From positions 1-64,000 of the forward strand of contig VEND01000029.1 in NCBI GenBank assembly GCA_009711765.1: DNA of 64,000 bases, written 5' to 3'. This document shows positions 18,180 to 27,148 of the stretch, one piece after another. This stretch comes from Bacillota bacterium (GTDB lineage: Bacteria; Bacillota; Clostridia; Tissierellales; MES13). The position numbers were made by a program, and so were the translations under genes. The notes beneath the pieces are model-generated. The model was given only the letters and a program-made list of their open reading frames with translations. It ran no database searches and had not been told where the DNA came from. Numbering within the stretch: position 1 is the first letter of the stretch; the number at the start of each line of letters is the position of its first letter.

Positions 18180-18323
18180 ATGGAGGAAGTTTATACTCAA
18201 ATAGCTAATTTAGGGTTTCCTATAGCTGTAAGCATCTATCTATTAGTAAGGATAGAAGGTAAGCTTAATAGTTTAACCCAAAGTATAAATGAGTTATCTA
18301 AAACCATAGCAGCCATTAAATAA
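18180..18323 (+). CDS. YvrJ family small membrane protein
   Basis: A 47-residue protein (MEEVYTQIANLGFPIAVSIY at the start) with one membrane segment followed by a charged helix (EGKLNSLTQSINELSKTI). This is the YvrJ family pattern, holin-like in size. AGAGGTG is correctly placed before the ATG. In Bacillus, yvrJ lies with the SigO/RsoA sigma system, and here it closes a sigma-factor module. Confidence 0.8.
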   Translation: MEEVYTQIANLGFPIAVSIYLLVRIEGKLNSLTQSINELSKTIAAIK

Positions 18324-18325
18324 TA

Positions 18326-18360
18326 AAAAGACTTGATATTTTTATATCAAGTCTTTTTTA
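18326..18360 (+). terminator. Intrinsic terminator after the yvrJ-like gene
   Basis: A 14-base-pair stem (18326-18339 with 18344-18357), TTTT loop and T tail. Confidence 0.9.
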
Positions 18361-18504
18361 GTTAAAAAATTTCAATAGTCTTTTAGTCCTAAATGGCTAT
18401 ATTAGTTGATTTAAAGTCTGAATGACGAAATATGGGGAAACTTTGTAGTATACATTAGTAAAGAGGCAGTATATAATATATTTAGAACTAACTGGAGGTA
18501 AAAT

Positions 18505-19098
18505 ATGATAAATATAGATAAATTTGTAATGAAGAAAATAATAGGTATTATACCAGAGATTAAAAATGAAAAACCTATAACAAAAGTGATAACAAAGGAT
18601 TTAAGTGTATTTATTATAGATAAGAATATAAGGATAGTTTTAAAAAGTTTAGCTAAATACTTTGAAATAGATTTAAAATTAACAAAACTATATTCTAAGA
18701 CTTTAACTAAAGTTTCTAATTCATTAGTTTTACCCTTTGATAAGGATAACATATTTATTCCCTTTAACTTAAGAAAAGTAACTAATTCAAATGATATAGC
18801 ATCTGGATATTTTAATATTGATTATATTAAAGATATATATAAATTAAATGGACAAGCAGTTTTAATATTAAAAGGGGATATGGAGATAAAACTTAAACAA
18901 AATATGAAAACAGCTATTAAACATATGAAAGAAGGTGAGATAGTAAAAAGACATTACAAAAGTTACCCTATAAGAGTATACAGCGGAGAAGATTATAAAG
19001 GTTTTGAAAGGATGAAATTTGATATCGCCTCTAAAGATGATATTTACATGTTAACAAATGAAATATTAGTTATTAATAAACTAATAAATAGTTTTTAA
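18505..19098 (+). CDS. ComK-like protein 1
   Basis: A 197-residue protein that lines up by eye with ComK, the competence transcription factor of Bacillus. It has a start segment around GIIPEIKNEKPITKVITKD, then NSLVLPFDKDNIFIPFNLRK (compare PPIMVDPSNQIFLFPT in ComK). SGYFNIDYIKDI follows at the position of CGWISHVHVK, and a basic C-terminal half. The conserved Cys of CGWI is absent here. The homology is remote but covers the whole length. The next gene is a clear paralogue. A TGACGAA sequence resembling a Spo0A box lies upstream at 18423. Confidence 0.62.
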   Translation: MINIDKFVMKKIIGIIPEIKNEKPITKVITKDLSVFIIDKNIRIVLKSLAKYFEIDLKLTKLYSKTLTKVSNSLVLPFDKDNIFIPFNLRKVTNSNDIASGYFNIDYIKDIYKLNGQAVLILKGDMEIKLKQNMKTAIKHMKEGEIVKRHYKSYPIRVYSGEDYKGFERMKFDIASKDDIYMLTNEILVINKLINSF

Positions 19099-19137
19099 GA
19101 TGTTTAAGATTAATTAAAAAATGGAGGAATGTAAAAT

Positions 19138-19737
19138 ATGAAGGATTTAAAGAAAGTCTTAAAAAAAGAACCTATAGCTTTTATACCTGAGTATGTTAAA
19201 GATAAGGGTAACTTAACTAAAGTTATAACAAAGGATTTAGAAGTGTATTATTTAAGAAATAGATTAAATACAGTACTAAAGGAAATGGCTAAAAAACATT
19301 TAGTAGATATTAATGTAGTTAAAAAATATATAGGAGATATTTTAGGTGGCTCTAGGGTTTTACCTTTATTTTTCGATGCAGAAAATATATTTGTACCTAT
19401 TAAGGTGAGAAAACCTCTTAATTCAAATGATAGTTGCTATGGATATATAAATCTAGATTATCTAAAGCTAGATGAAGAGAAAAATCTAATTTTAATAGAT
19501 AATAAATTAGAGATAAATGTAGTACAAAGAATAGAAACTATAAAAGGATATATAAAAAGAGCAGAGATAATAAAGGAAGGTTATATTAACACACCTTTCA
19601 TAGCACTCAATGAAAGAAATACCTATGAACTTATAAATAGACCAGTAACTAAACTAGATATGGCCATTTTAAGACATGAACTACTTAATATTAAAAAACT
19701 CCTATTAAAATTAAAGAATAAGAAAGATAAAAAATAA
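19138..19737 (+). CDS. ComK-like protein 2 (tandem paralogue)
   Basis: A 199-residue paralogue of the preceding gene. It follows ComK more closely: FIPEYVKDKGNLTKVITKD aligns with VLPEEIDGKICSKIIEKD, DAENIFVPIK with DPSNQIFLFPT, and CYGYINLDYLK with the CGWISHVHVK segment. The C-terminus is very Lys-rich. DNA binding is inferred from the ComK relation. It has its own RBS 40 bases after the first copy, so the two are probably co-transcribed. Confidence 0.65.
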   Translation: MKDLKKVLKKEPIAFIPEYVKDKGNLTKVITKDLEVYYLRNRLNTVLKEMAKKHLVDINVVKKYIGDILGGSRVLPLFFDAENIFVPIKVRKPLNSNDSCYGYINLDYLKLDEEKNLILIDNKLEINVVQRIETIKGYIKRAEIIKEGYINTPFIALNERNTYELINRPVTKLDMAILRHELLNIKKLLLKLKNKKDKK

Positions 19738-19764
19738 CTTTAATATATAATCTAAAAGAAAACT

Positions 19765-19803
19765 AACCCTCATAAATTTAATTTATGGGGGTTAAATTAT
19801 TTA
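19765..19803 (+). terminator. Terminator after the ComK-like pair
   Basis: A 13-base-pair stem (19765-19777 with 19781-19793, one T.G) and a three-base loop. The T tract is interrupted by A. Confidence 0.65.
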
Positions 19804-19939
19804 TTAAGAATTAATATAAAAATCATACTCTAATCACTTGAATTACAATGTTTTATGGTATAAAATGTAGTTGCATGTTTTTTTAGCATGTCTTATTAAA
19901 TTTTAACAAAAGAAGCTAATAACTTTAGGAGGTAATTAA

Positions 19940-20371
19940 ATGTTAGATATAACAGAAATAATGAAACTTATTCCCCATAGATATCCCTTTATATTAGTAG
20001 ATAAGGTAGTTGATTTAGAAGTAGGTAAAAAGGCAGTGGGAATAAAAAATGTAACTATAAATGAACCCTTTTTTCAAGGACACTTTCCTGGAAATCCTAT
20101 AATGCCAGGAGTATTAATAGTAGAAGCAATGGCTCAAGTTGGTGCTGTAGCACTTATGAGTAATGATGAAAATAAAGAAAGGTTAGCAGTATTTACAGGG
20201 ATAGATAAGATAAGATTTAAAAAACAAGTTAAACCAGGAGATACTTTAAAAATGGAAGTTGAAATAGAAAGTATGAGAAGAGGTATAGGTAAGGGTAAAG
20301 CTATAGCCTATGTAGATGATAAAGTAGCTTGTAAAGGAACTTTAATGTTTGGCTTAGTTGATAATGAATAG
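19940..20371 (+). CDS. fabZ: FabZ, 3-hydroxyacyl-ACP dehydratase
   Basis: A 143-residue hot-dog-fold enzyme of fatty-acid elongation that dehydrates 3-hydroxyacyl-ACP. The family sequence [13 protein letters not shown] is at the N-terminus. The catalytic His (about residue 48, in [12 protein letters not shown]) and Glu (about 62, in VEAMAQ) are intact. AGGAGG precedes the ATG. It is a lone gene between terminators, placed just before the polysaccharide locus and not with other fab genes. Confidence 0.95.
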   Translation: MLDITEIMKLIPHRYPFILVDKVVDLEVGKKAVGIKNVTINEPFFQGHFPGNPIMPGVLIVEAMAQVGAVALMSNDENKERLAVFTGIDKIRFKKQVKPGDTLKMEVEIESMRRGIGKGKAIAYVDDKVACKGTLMFGLVDNE

Positions 20372-20381
20372 TAAAAGTGAT

Positions 20382-20413
20382 AGGCAAAGTGTTAAAAACT
20401 TTGCTTATTTTTA
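20382..20413 (+). terminator. Terminator after fabZ
   Basis: A nine-base-pair stem (20382-20390 with 20398-20406) followed by ATTTTT. Confidence 0.82.
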
Positions 20414-20542
20414 TATTATAAAATATATTGGATTTAAATATTAGGAGTTAACTTATGTTATAAAGGGTTATAAATACTTGTTAAACGTTTTAAGCAGAAA
20501 TAATATTAATTTTATTTACTAGTAACTAGTAGTATTTTACCC

Positions 20543-20571
20543 TTGATTTACCTATATTACTAAGATACAAT
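20543..20571 (+). promoter_or_regulatory. Sigma-A-type promoter of the polysaccharide locus
   Basis: TTGATT (20543-20548) and TACAAT (20566-20571) lie 17 bases apart, 56 bases upstream of the first gene of the locus. A small direct repeat of ACTAGTA occurs just upstream. Confidence 0.65.
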
Positions 20572-20627
20572 ATTTCTGTGTGTTGTAATATCATGGAAAA
20601 ATAAAAATATTAATATGAGGTGCAAAG

Positions 20628-22751
20628 ATGTCAACTAAATCATTAGTGAAAGGCAAGAATTCGTTTAGTATACCGGTTTTGATTTTATCTATTATAGTAT
20701 TTTTTATGCCTTTTTTTAGAGGTTTATATTTTGAAGAAGAGTTTTATATAGCAAGTTTAATAATATCAGGGTTTGCTTTAATATTTACAATAAAAAATAT
20801 TAAGGATAGGGAAAAGTTTAGGATAACTAGTTATCTTGAATATTTTGTATTAGCTTTTGTAATGATTTTTATAATTAATTTTCCATTTTCAGTTAATAAA
20901 CAAATGGCAAGCTTTGAAATTATAAAAAATCTTACATATGTTATAACATTTTTAATAATAAGTAATAAAATAAATTCAAGTAAAGACATAAGTTTAATAA
21001 ATTGGATACTTATATTAAGTGGTACTGTAGTAGCATTAATAGGATTAAGTTCAGCAATGGGGCCTTTTATATATAATGGAGCATTTGTAGGTGGAATGAT
21101 AAATTCAACATTTCAGTATCACAATACCTTCGGTTCTTATATGCTAGCAATGTTATTTATTACTATGGCTGAACTTACTGAAAAAACAGATTTTAAAAGA
21201 CATATATTAAATTCTCTTGCGTATATACTCTTTTTAGGCTTTGTATTTTCCTATTCAAGGGGGTCATGGATTTTATTACCTGTATTAGGGTTATTAGCCT
21301 TTATATTTTTAAAAGGAGAAGGATTAAAAAAAGTAATAATAAGTTTCATATCAATAATAGTTTCATTTGGTGTAACATTTAATTTTGTACATAGAAGTAT
21401 TATAGAAAATTCTTTAAAGGGCTGGCTTTGGATTATACTAGGAAGCATACTAACAGTGATTATTACATATTTATTAGAAAAAATTAAATATTCTAAATTT
21501 AAAATTAAAAAGAAAACATTTATCATAATACTAATAACCTTAGGCATATTAATTGGAGGATTAATTATAAGTGGTGCTTTATCTAGTTTTTTACCAGAAA
21601 CTGTTTCTGAAAGGGTTCAAGGTATAAGCTTTAAAACTTTTACAGCAGTGGAAAGAAGTGTGTTTTATAAAGATGCTTTTAAAATAATAAAGAATAACCC
21701 TATTATTGGTACTGGTGGTGGTGGCTGGGAAACTTTATATAGTATGTATAAGACATATGATTATTCGACCACACAAGCCCATAATTATGTGATACAAACT
21801 TGGGTTGAAGTAGGAACGATAGGTTTGATTTTATTATTAGGTATATATATATCTTTTATATGGACAAGTTATAAAACCTTAAAAAATATAAGGGATGATA
21901 AATTATCAAATAAAACTGTAGGTATCGTTTGTGGAGCATTAACATTAGTACTTCATAGTATAATAGATTTTGATATGGCCTTAGGAGGCTATGCAATATT
22001 ATTTTGGTTATTAATAGGAGTAGTTAATAACTTAAGTAAAAAATATACTGAAGAAAGAATTAAAAAAATTAATATATCAAATATAGTCTTAATAGTAGTG
22101 ATTTGTTTTGTCTTTATATTTTCATCAATGTTTAAAATAGGTGAAATTAACGCTAATAAGGCAGTTAAAAACTATAAAAATAAAAATTATAAAGAAGCTA
22201 TGGAAAACTTTAATACCGCTTCTAAATTTGCACCATTTATTCCTAATTATAAATTTGATTTGGGTAATTTACAATTATCCATAGGGAGACAGAAAAGATC
22301 AAAGGATCTAATAAATAATGCAATTAAAAATGTGGAAAATGCAATAGAACTTAATAAAACTGATTTTAAAGCATTAGGAAATGGAATAAGCTTTTATTCA
22401 AAGGCAGGTCAGATTGATAAATGTATAAAATTATCTGAAGATCTTTTAAAATATCATCCATTAAATGAATCTACTTATATTAATGTGATTAGTATATATT
22501 ATCAATTTGGAGAAGCTTACTTAAAAAAGGGAGATAAAGATAAGGCAAAAGAATATTTTGAAAAAGTAATTAATGTAGATAAGAAAGTTTCAGAGATTAA
22601 TGAAACCTTAGATAATAGAGAGGATAAATTATTAGAAGGTGTCAAAGATGCACCTGAATCTTATATTAAAGAAAGATTTAATATTAACTTAAATGATACA
22701 ACTAAAAAAAGAATAAAAAGTTCAAAAGATATTTTAAGTAAACTAAAATAG
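20628..22751 (+). CDS. O-antigen-ligase-family membrane protein with C-terminal TPR region
   Basis: A 707-residue protein. The first 500 residues hold about 12-13 membrane segments with the Wzy_C/WaaL-type large loop (FSYSRGSWILLPVLGL, then GTGGGGWETLYSMYK and TQAHNYVIQTWVEVG). The last 200 residues are soluble tetratricopeptide-like helices (KNYKEAMENFNTASKFAPFI and later KGDKDKAKEYFEKVI). In Gram-positives such proteins can polymerise glycan or transfer finished chains to proteins, as WsaB does for S-layer glycan. With an ABC exporter in the same locus, a transferase (oligosaccharyltransferase) role is the better guess. It is the first gene after the promoter at 20543. Confidence 0.8.
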   Translation: MSTKSLVKGKNSFSIPVLILSIIVFFMPFFRGLYFEEEFYIASLIISGFALIFTIKNIKDREKFRITSYLEYFVLAFVMIFIINFPFSVNKQMASFEIIKNLTYVITFLIISNKINSSKDISLINWILILSGTVVALIGLSSAMGPFIYNGAFVGGMINSTFQYHNTFGSYMLAMLFITMAELTEKTDFKRHILNSLAYILFLGFVFSYSRGSWILLPVLGLLAFIFLKGEGLKKVIISFISIIVSFGVTFNFVHRSIIENSLKGWLWIILGSILTVIITYLLEKIKYSKFKIKKKTFIIILITLGILIGGLIISGALSSFLPETVSERVQGISFKTFTAVERSVFYKDAFKIIKNNPIIGTGGGGWETLYSMYKTYDYSTTQAHNYVIQTWVEVGTIGLILLLGIYISFIWTSYKTLKNIRDDKLSNKTVGIVCGALTLVLHSIIDFDMALGGYAILFWLLIGVVNNLSKKYTEERIKKINISNIVLIVVICFVFIFSSMFKIGEINANKAVKNYKNKNYKEAMENFNTASKFAPFIPNYKFDLGNLQLSIGRQKRSKDLINNAIKNVENAIELNKTDFKALGNGISFYSKAGQIDKCIKLSEDLLKYHPLNESTYINVISIYYQFGEAYLKKGDKDKAKEYFEKVINVDKKVSEINETLDNREDKLLEGVKDAPESYIKERFNINLNDTTKKRIKSSKDILSKLK

Positions 22752-22761
22752 GGGGCACATT

Positions 22762-23604
22762 ATGAAAGTACTTATTACTGGCTCAAATGGTATGCTTGGG
22801 TGTGATTTAAAGAAAGTTATGGAAAAGCAACATGATTTAATATTAGCAACCAGGGATGATTTTGATATTACCAATATAGATGAAACTATAAAGTTTATAG
22901 AAAAATCTAATCCAGATATAGTTATCCATGCAGCAGCATATACTGATGTTGATGGATGTGAAAGTAATATAGATTTAGCATATAAAGTAAATAGCTTAGG
23001 TGCTAGAAATATTGCAGTTTCATGTAATAAAATAGATGCATCTTTAGTTTATATAAGTACTGACTATGTATTTGATGGAACTAAGGGTGAAGGTTATATA
23101 GAAACAGATAAGACTAATCCACAAAGCATATATGGAAAAAGTAAGTTAGCAGGAGAAAATCTTATAAAAGAGACTTGTAAAAAACACTATATTGTAAGGA
23201 CTTCTTGGTTGTTTGGAGAAAATGGTAATAACTTTGTAAAAACCATGCTTAATCTAGCAAAGACAAAGAAAGAACTTACAGTAGTAAATGATCAGTTTGG
23301 TTCACCAACTTACACATTAGACTTAGCAAAGGCTATAAATAAACTTATAAAAAAACCAACATATGGAACTTTCCATGTAACTAATAGTGAATATTGTAGT
23401 TGGTATGAGTTTTCAAAGGAAATATTTAAAATAGCAAATATTGATATAAAAGTTGAACCTACAACGACAGAAGCCTTTAATAGGCCAGCTCCTAGACCTA
23501 AATATTCTGTAATGAGAAATTATATGTTAGAACTTGAAGGATATGAAAAATTAAGGTCTTATAAAGAGGCAGTGAAAGAGTATATTGAATTATTAGATAT
23601 TTAA
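22762..23604 (+). CDS. rfbD: RfbD/RmlD, dTDP-4-dehydrorhamnose reductase
   Basis: A 280-residue SDR-fold enzyme, usual length, catalysing the last step of dTDP-L-rhamnose synthesis. Visible are the nucleotide-binding ITGSNGMLGCDL at the N-terminus, AAAYTDVDGCE, STDYVFDG, the catalytic YGKSKLAGE (Tyr-Lys) and the RTSWLFGENGNNFVKTML segment. It starts ten bases after the ligase gene with RBS AGGGGGG. Together with rfbA, rfbC and rfbB just downstream it gives a complete rhamnose donor pathway. Confidence 0.95.
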   Translation: MKVLITGSNGMLGCDLKKVMEKQHDLILATRDDFDITNIDETIKFIEKSNPDIVIHAAAYTDVDGCESNIDLAYKVNSLGARNIAVSCNKIDASLVYISTDYVFDGTKGEGYIETDKTNPQSIYGKSKLAGENLIKETCKKHYIVRTSWLFGENGNNFVKTMLNLAKTKKELTVVNDQFGSPTYTLDLAKAINKLIKKPTYGTFHVTNSEYCSWYEFSKEIFKIANIDIKVEPTTTEAFNRPAPRPKYSVMRNYMLELEGYEKLRSYKEAVKEYIELLDI

Positions 23605-23656
23605 ATTAAAATTACTAAGTAATTATTTAAAAAAGTTATAGGGGAGGAAATTATTA

Positions 23657-24574
23657 ATGAAAGGAATAATTTTAGCAGGAGGATCTGGAACTAGACTTTA
23701 TCCAGTGACAAAGTCAGTATCAAAACAAATATTACCTATATATGATAAACCTATGATTTATTATCCACTTTCAGTTTTAATGTTAGCAGGTATTAAAGAT
23801 ATACTAATAATATCGACACCTAGAGATATTGATACATATAAGGAGTTATTAGGTGATGGAAATCAAATAGGTTTAAATATATCCTATGAAATACAAGATA
23901 AACCAAGAGGTTTAGCAGATGCATTTATAGTTGGTGAAGAGTTTATAGGAGATGATAAAGTAGCATTAGTTCTTGGAGATAATGTATTTTATGGTCAAAG
24001 CTTTACTCAAATATTAAAAAGAGCAGCAAATAGAGAAAAAGGATCAACTATATTTGGTTATTATGTAAACAAGCCTAAACAATTTGGTGTTGTAGAATTT
24101 GATGATAATAATAATGTCATTTCTATAGAAGAAAAACCAGAAAATCCAAAATCTAATTATGCAGTGCCTGGATTATACTTTTATGATAATGACGTAGTAG
24201 AGATAGCTAAAAATGTAAAACCTTCGAAAAGAGGAGAACTTGAAATTACAACTGTTAATAACGAGTATTTAAAAAGAGGCAAACTAAAAGTTGAATTATT
24301 AGGAAGAGGTATGGCTTGGTTAGATACAGGAACTCATAGAGGGCTTTTAGAGGCAAGCAATTTTGTTGAAGCAGTACAGAATAGACAAGGATTATATATA
24401 GCCTGTATTGAAGAAATTGCCTATAGAAAAGGATATATAGATAAAGAACAATTATTAAAGCTTTCAGAACCACTTAAGAAAACTGATTATGGAAAATATT
24501 TAGTTAGAATTGCAAATGAAGATAGAAGTAACATATCACCAGATAGTGAAGCAGCTGCGACAAGAGAGGTGTAA
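23657..24574 (+). CDS. rfbA: RfbA/RmlA, glucose-1-phosphate thymidylyltransferase
   Basis: A 305-residue nucleotidyltransferase making dTDP-glucose. The signature [20 protein letters not shown], the [11 protein letters not shown] active-site region, and [20 protein letters not shown] are all typical. The length is as expected for the long, tetrameric class. The last 15 residues ([12 protein letters not shown]) are an extra tail. The stop lies two bases before the rfbC start. Confidence 0.95.
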   Translation: MKGIILAGGSGTRLYPVTKSVSKQILPIYDKPMIYYPLSVLMLAGIKDILIISTPRDIDTYKELLGDGNQIGLNISYEIQDKPRGLADAFIVGEEFIGDDKVALVLGDNVFYGQSFTQILKRAANREKGSTIFGYYVNKPKQFGVVEFDDNNNVISIEEKPENPKSNYAVPGLYFYDNDVVEIAKNVKPSKRGELEITTVNNEYLKRGKLKVELLGRGMAWLDTGTHRGLLEASNFVEAVQNRQGLYIACIEEIAYRKGYIDKEQLLKLSEPLKKTDYGKYLVRIANEDRSNISPDSEAAATREV

Positions 24575-24576
24575 AT

Positions 24577-25134
24577 ATGGGTAAATTTAATTTTATAAAA
24601 ACTGATATTAAGGATTTATATATAATAGAGCCTACTGCATTTGGTGATAGTAGAGGTTATTTCATGGAAACATATAATTATAATGATTTTAAAAATGCAG
24701 GATTAGATATGGATTTTGTACAAGATAATCAATCAAAATCAAAAAAAGGTGTCTTAAGAGGGTTACACTTTCAATATAAACATCCCCAAGGGAAACTTGT
24801 AAGGGTTCTAAAGGGGGAAGTATTTGATGTAGCAGTAGATTTAAGAAAAAGTTCAAATACATATGGACAGTGGTATGGAGTAATATTGACAGAGGAAAAT
24901 AAAAAGCAATTTTATATACCAGAGGGATTTGCCCATGGTTTTTTAGTACTTTCTGAAGAGGCTGAATTTGCTTATAAGTGTACTGATTTTTATCATCCTG
25001 AAGATGAGGGTGGTATAATGTGGAATGATCCAGATATAGGAATAGAATGGCCAATAGAAAACATTGGACAAGTTAATTTATCAGAAAAGGATAAGAAATG
25101 GGAAACATTAAAGGAAATATCAACAGACTTTTAA
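24577..25134 (+). CDS. rfbC: RfbC/RmlC, dTDP-4-dehydrorhamnose 3,5-epimerase
   Basis: A 185-residue cupin epimerase acting after RfbB in rhamnose synthesis. Visible are DSRGYFMETYN, QDNQSKSKKGVLRGLHFQ (with the catalytic His in LRGLHFQ), VDLRKSSNTYGQW and the IPEGFAHGFLVLS segment. AGAGGTG lies inside the end of rfbA, so the two are translationally close. Confidence 0.95.
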   Translation: MGKFNFIKTDIKDLYIIEPTAFGDSRGYFMETYNYNDFKNAGLDMDFVQDNQSKSKKGVLRGLHFQYKHPQGKLVRVLKGEVFDVAVDLRKSSNTYGQWYGVILTEENKKQFYIPEGFAHGFLVLSEEAEFAYKCTDFYHPEDEGGIMWNDPDIGIEWPIENIGQVNLSEKDKKWETLKEISTDF

Positions 25135-25182
25135 TATGAAAATATATAGCACATTTAAAAATTACTTAGTTGGAGGGAAGAT

Positions 25183-26244
25183 ATGAAGAAGTTATTGATT
25201 ACAGGTGGCGCAGGTTTTATTGGAAGTAATTTTATTAAATATATGCTTAATAAATATAAGGATTATAAAATAGTTAATTTAGACTTATTAACATATGCAG
25301 GGAGTCTTGAAAATTTAAAGGATGTAGAAGATAATGATAATTATATATTTCAAAAAGGAGATATAGCAGATAGAGAATTATTAAAAGAATTATTTTATGA
25401 GTATAAATTTGATTATGTAATAAACTTTGCAGCAGAATCCCATGTGGATAGAAGTATAGAAGAACCAGAAGTTTTCTTAAGAACAAATATAATGGGAACT
25501 CAAGCTTTATTAGATACAGCTAAGAATCATTGGATGACAGGAAAAGATGAAAAAGGGTATCCAACTTATAGAGATGGAGTGAAGTACTTTCAAGTATCAA
25601 CGGATGAAGTATATGGAGCATTAGGAAAAACAGGGATGTTTACAGAAAAAACTCCCCTTGCACCTAATAGTCCATATTCTGCAAGTAAAACAAGTGCTGA
25701 TTTAATAGTTAGATCATATAATAAGACATTTAAAATACCAACAAATATAACTAGATGCTCAAATAACTATGGACCATATCAGTTCCCAGAAAAACTTATA
25801 CCACTTATGATAGCAAATACTTTAGAGGAAAAAGACTTACCTGTATATGGAGATGGTATGCAAATAAGGGATTGGCTACATGTGAATGATCACTGTAGTG
25901 CAATAGATACTGTACTTCATAAAGGGAAAATAGGTGAAGTATATAATATAGGTGGAAATAATGAAAAAGCTAATATAGAGATAGTAAAGCTAATAATAGA
26001 AAAACTAGAAAAAACAGAAGACTTAATAACATATGTGAAAGATAGATTAGGACATGATAGAAGATATGCTATAGATAATACAAAAATAACAACAGAATTA
26101 GGTTGGGAACCTATCTACACATTCGAACAAGGTATGGAAGAAACAATAAAGTGGTACTTGGATAATAAAGACTGGTGGGAAAAGATTAGAAGTGGAGAAT
26201 ATATGGATTATTATGAAAAAATATATGGAGAGAGAATCGATTAA
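25183..26244 (+). CDS. rfbB: RfbB/RmlB, dTDP-glucose 4,6-dehydratase
   Basis: A 353-residue SDR dehydratase. The NAD-binding TGGAGFIGSNFIKYML, AAESHVDRSIEEP, QVSTDEVYGAL, the catalytic YSASKTSADL (Tyr-Lys) and RCSNNYGPYQFPEKLIPLM are intact. It converts dTDP-glucose to the 4-keto-6-deoxy sugar. It completes the rhamnose gene set, in the order D-A-C-B. Confidence 0.95.
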   Translation: MKKLLITGGAGFIGSNFIKYMLNKYKDYKIVNLDLLTYAGSLENLKDVEDNDNYIFQKGDIADRELLKELFYEYKFDYVINFAAESHVDRSIEEPEVFLRTNIMGTQALLDTAKNHWMTGKDEKGYPTYRDGVKYFQVSTDEVYGALGKTGMFTEKTPLAPNSPYSASKTSADLIVRSYNKTFKIPTNITRCSNNYGPYQFPEKLIPLMIANTLEEKDLPVYGDGMQIRDWLHVNDHCSAIDTVLHKGKIGEVYNIGGNNEKANIEIVKLIIEKLEKTEDLITYVKDRLGHDRRYAIDNTKITTELGWEPIYTFEQGMEETIKWYLDNKDWWEKIRSGEYMDYYEKIYGERID

Positions 26245-26329
26245 GTAAATTATAGATATTAGGAGAATTTAACACACCTTAAAACACTAGATTATTTATG
26301 CAAAAGAACCAACGAAGGAGATAGTTAAA

Positions 26330-27133
26330 ATGTTCAAAGCTGTTAAATATGTTATGAAGGAACATAAAAGTAATTTTAAAAATATTATCAAACTTTCTAT
26401 AGCTCATATTAATAATGAGACAATTAGAACAAGCTTAGGGTTTTGGTGGCTTATTATCCATGATCTTATATATTTTATTGTATTTACTTTCTTTAGAACT
26501 TTAATGTCAGGAGATTCTCAAATAGATGGAATGCATAGAGTTATTTATTTACTTACAGGATTAATCCCTTGGTTTTTTATGAGTGAAGTACTTAATAAGG
26601 GATCAAATTCAATTTTAAAAAGTAAAGGGATAGTAAATAGCATAAAATTTCCAATTACGACATTACCTACTATTGAAGTAATATCAATTTTTATAAAGAG
26701 AAGTTTTACTTTCATTATAGTTTTTTTTGTGTGTGTATTTTTTGGTTATGTATCAAATTTTTCAATTATACTTTTTGTTTATTATTTTGTAGCAATGTTT
26801 ATGCTTATGTTTTCTTTAAATTTAATTATTTCAGCCTTAATAGCTATTTCAAGTGATTTCACTCAGCTTTACAGGTCTATAACTCGAGTTTTGATGTTTT
26901 CATTGCCAATTCTCTGGAGTTTTGAAATGGCTAAAGGATATAGATTTATTTCTATACTCTTAAAGATGAATCCTATGGTCTATATTATTTTGGGTTTTAG
27001 AAGTGCATTTATTTACGGACATTTACCAAATTTAAATTATTCAATTTACTTTTGGGCATTTGTAATAATTGTGTTTAACTTAGGGTGTTATGTACAATAT
27101 AAACTGAGAAAATATTATTCTGATTTTATGTAA
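26330..27133 (+). CDS. ABC-2 type polysaccharide export permease (Wzm-like)
   Basis: A 267-residue permease with six predicted membrane segments. It has the TRTSLGFWWLI-type cytoplasmic N-terminus (here TIRTSLGFWWLIIHDLIYF), LTGLIPWFFMSEVL, and a C-terminal FRSAFIYGHLP. These fit the exporters for O-antigen, teichoic acid and capsule. It exports a finished lipid-linked chain across the membrane with the ATPase encoded next. GAAGGAG precedes the ATG. Confidence 0.88.
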   Translation: MFKAVKYVMKEHKSNFKNIIKLSIAHINNETIRTSLGFWWLIIHDLIYFIVFTFFRTLMSGDSQIDGMHRVIYLLTGLIPWFFMSEVLNKGSNSILKSKGIVNSIKFPITTLPTIEVISIFIKRSFTFIIVFFVCVFFGYVSNFSIILFVYYFVAMFMLMFSLNLIISALIAISSDFTQLYRSITRVLMFSLPILWSFEMAKGYRFISILLKMNPMVYIILGFRSAFIYGHLPNLNYSIYFWAFVIIVFNLGCYVQYKLRKYYSDFM

Positions 27134-27148
27134 TATGTGAGGTGCATT

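Noticed and set aside
19860-19900. GCATG repeats upstream of fabZ as a fatty-acid regulator site
   Set aside because: The repeats are direct and short and do not form the palindrome expected of a FapR-type operator.
24689-25054. Long minus-strand frame inside rfbC, and similar antisense frames elsewhere (508-957, 10058-10399, 14078-14404, 49144-49578, 60771-61085)
   Set aside because: They mirror strongly supported genes, lack RBS and have no recognisable domains; they are products of AT-rich codon bias.
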